From assembly GCA_049974825.1 (NCBI GenBank), contig JBNGDJ010000017.1:1-30718 (forward strand): a stretch of 30,718 bases of DNA, written 5' to 3'. The notes beneath the pieces are model-generated. The model was given only the letters and a program-made list of their open reading frames with translations. It did not search any database and was not told where the DNA came from. A program made the translations under genes and the position numbers. Every line of letters begins with the position of its first letter. Position 1 is the stretch's first letter. Shown here in pieces: positions 29,426 through 30,718 of the stretch. The DNA comes from JBKHDT01 sp049974825. Lineage in GTDB: Bacteria; Pseudomonadota; Gammaproteobacteria; Halothiobacillales; Halothiobacillaceae.

Positions 29426-30588
29426 CTGCAACCGCGGCGACTGTTCCCACGCGGTTGCCGGGCCTTGCCAGCTGGGGTAGTGTTCGTGCCTTTCCACAAA
29501 CCCAGGCATCGCCTCCGTCCATGAGCCGGCCCCTGAAACTGACCGACGTCGCGGCCCGCATCGCGCAGCATCACGTGCTCAACGGGGTCAGCCTTGAGCT
29601 GGCCCGCGGTGACATCGGCTGCCTGCTCGGCCCTTCCGGCTGCGGCAAGACCACCCTGCTGCGGGTCATTGCCGGCCTTCAGGAAATCACCCGGGGCGAG
29701 ATACGCATTGGCGAGACCGTGGTCAGTCACCCGGACTTCATGCTGGAGACCGAGCGGCGCAATGTCGGCATGGTCTTCCAGGACTTCGCCCTGTTTCCCC
29801 ACCTGACCGTCAAGGACAATATCGCCTTCGGCCTGGGCGGCCTGAGCGCCCCGAACAGGCGGCAGCGTGTTGGAGACCTGCTGGATCTCACCGGACTCGC
29901 CGGCCTGGAGGGGCGTTACCCCCACGAGATTTCCGGCGGTCAGCAGCAGCGCGTGGCGCTGGCCCGGGCGCTGGCCCCCTCGCCCGATGTGCTGCTGCTG
30001 GACGAACCCTTCTCCAGCCTGGACCGGGAGCTTCGGGAAACCCTGGCCTGCGAGGTGCGGGACATACTCAAGGCCGAGGATGTCACGGCCATCCTGGTCA
30101 CCCACGACCCCTTCGAAGCGTTCGCCATGGCGGACCAGGTCGGCGTGATCCACGAGGGTGAAATCCTGCAGTGGGGCGACAGCTACAGCCTGTACCACGC
30201 GCCCGAGCATCCCTTTGTGGCCCGGTTCATTGGGCAGGGCGACTGCCTGCCGGGTGAGCTGGTGGCCCCGGACCGGCTGGTAACGGCGCTGGGCGAGATC
30301 GCCCTGCCCCGTCCGCTGGCGGGCGAGCAAGCCACGCTGTTTGTGCGGCCGGAGCTGCTGGAGATTGTCGAACAGGGCCCGGTGCGCGCCACGATCCTGC
30401 AGCGACGGTTTCGCGGTGCGTTCTACCTGTACGATGCCGCTCTGCCCGATGGAACCCGGCTGACCATCCAGTCCAGCCGACTGCTCCGTCCGGAAGAAAA
30501 CCATCCGGTCGCCCTGAATCTGAGCGAGCCGCCCATTGTCTTTTCTGGCGCCGTCTGTCCGACCCTGCCCGAATCCACCACAGCCTGA
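29422..30588 (+). CDS. fbpC: Ferric iron ABC transporter ATP-binding protein
   Basis: The ATPase of the iron transporter, 388 residues from the ATG that overlaps the fbpB stop. It has Walker A GPSGCGKTT, Q-loop VFQDFALFPHLTV, signature ISGGQQQRVALARAL, Walker B VLLLDEPFSSLD and the switch THD, then a C-terminal TOBE-like regulatory domain (about 280-380). The first 33 residues are Ala/Pro/Ser-rich and outside the family's normal N-terminus. An in-frame ATG at 29521 would give a usual 355-residue protein (MSRPLKLTDV). The upstream start is favoured by the overlap and an AGGGTGA site; the downstream one is favoured by family length. Confidence 0.92.
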   Translation: MTATAATVPTRLPGLASWGSVRAFPQTQASPPSMSRPLKLTDVAARIAQHHVLNGVSLELARGDIGCLLGPSGCGKTTLLRVIAGLQEITRGEIRIGETVVSHPDFMLETERRNVGMVFQDFALFPHLTVKDNIAFGLGGLSAPNRRQRVGDLLDLTGLAGLEGRYPHEISGGQQQRVALARALAPSPDVLLLDEPFSSLDRELRETLACEVRDILKAEDVTAILVTHDPFEAFAMADQVGVIHEGEILQWGDSYSLYHAPEHPFVARFIGQGDCLPGELVAPDRLVTALGEIALPRPLAGEQATLFVRPELLEIVEQGPVRATILQRRFRGAFYLYDAALPDGTRLTIQSSRLLRPEENHPVALNLSEPPIVFSGAVCPTLPESTTA

Positions 30589-30700
30589 CCAGGATACCGA
30601 CCGGGCATACTCCTGCGCCGTTCGTGCACCGCCTGCGCCGCTGCTATCCTTGGGCCTGTCCGGCCCCCTGCGGCCAATCTGAACCTCGTTCAAGCCACTA

Positions 30701-30718
30701 GGGAAACTCTGCACAAAG
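30701..30718 (+). repeat. Five-hairpin repeat, copy I (truncated by window end)
   Basis: The last 18 bases, GGGAAACTCTGCACAAAG, are the left terminus and the beginning of H1 in copy B orientation, closest to copy G. The remainder lies beyond the window. It follows fbpC by 112 bases, a gap with no convincing terminator. Confidence 0.7.

Noticed and set aside
27659..30714. Long minus-strand frames opposite fbpB and fbpC
   Set aside because: They are antisense to a clear permease and ATPase, with low-complexity translations rich in G, Q and H.

Overview
The window reads as a GC-rich gammaproteobacterial chromosome segment. The evidence is Gram-negative envelope genes in the conserved order exbB-exbD-msbA-lpxK-Trm112-kdsB, a homodimeric-type aceE followed by aceF and lpd, a coaD-ferredoxin pair, an OpgG/OpgD-family periplasmic glucan protein and an Aer-type PAS protein. 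I cannot name the genus. Chromatiales or Xanthomonadales/Wenzhouxiangella-like lineages would fit, but that is inference. No phage, transposase, CRISPR array, rRNA or tRNA was seen.

Layout. 1-3752: gloA (-), then a large periplasmic-sensor/PAS/GGDEF/EAL protein (-). 4204-5427: argG (-), with a clear terminator and promoter. 5763-13437 (+): aceE, aceF, a lipoyl-fused lpd, a TauE/SafE permease, coaD and a 2[4Fe-4S] ferredoxin, followed by an OpgG-like gene to 15129. 15218-23006 (-): a tightly packed envelope operon of GT39/ArnT-like transferase, exbB, exbD, msbA, lpxK, Trm112, kdsB, PAS protein and nudF, with most junctions overlapping by 1-4 bases. 23151-24758 (-): a DUF4139 exported protein. 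25159-26226 (-): DAHP synthase. 26671-30588 (+): an FbpABC-type ferric iron ABC transporter behind a promoter and a structured leader.

Functionally the window is mostly housekeeping: pyruvate oxidation, arginine and aromatic amino acid synthesis, CoA synthesis, lipid A/Kdo synthesis and export, and iron uptake. A c-di-GMP enzyme and a methylglyoxal detoxification enzyme are added to these.

The most unusual content is non-coding. A dispersed repeat family of about 175-195 bp occurs in the intergenic regions, with imperfect 14-bp terminal inverted repeats and five consecutive hairpins (called H1-H5 here). Two near-complete copies (611-784 and 24745-24940, in opposite orientation), two copies cut by the window ends, and several partial or solo-hairpin copies are present. 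The stems show paired substitutions between copies. One copy supplies the probable start codon of a gene, and another lies in the predicted argG leader. Gene-free stretches over 300 bases (527-986, 3753-4203, 5428-5762, 24759-25158, 26227-26670) are each described; four of the five contain members of this family.
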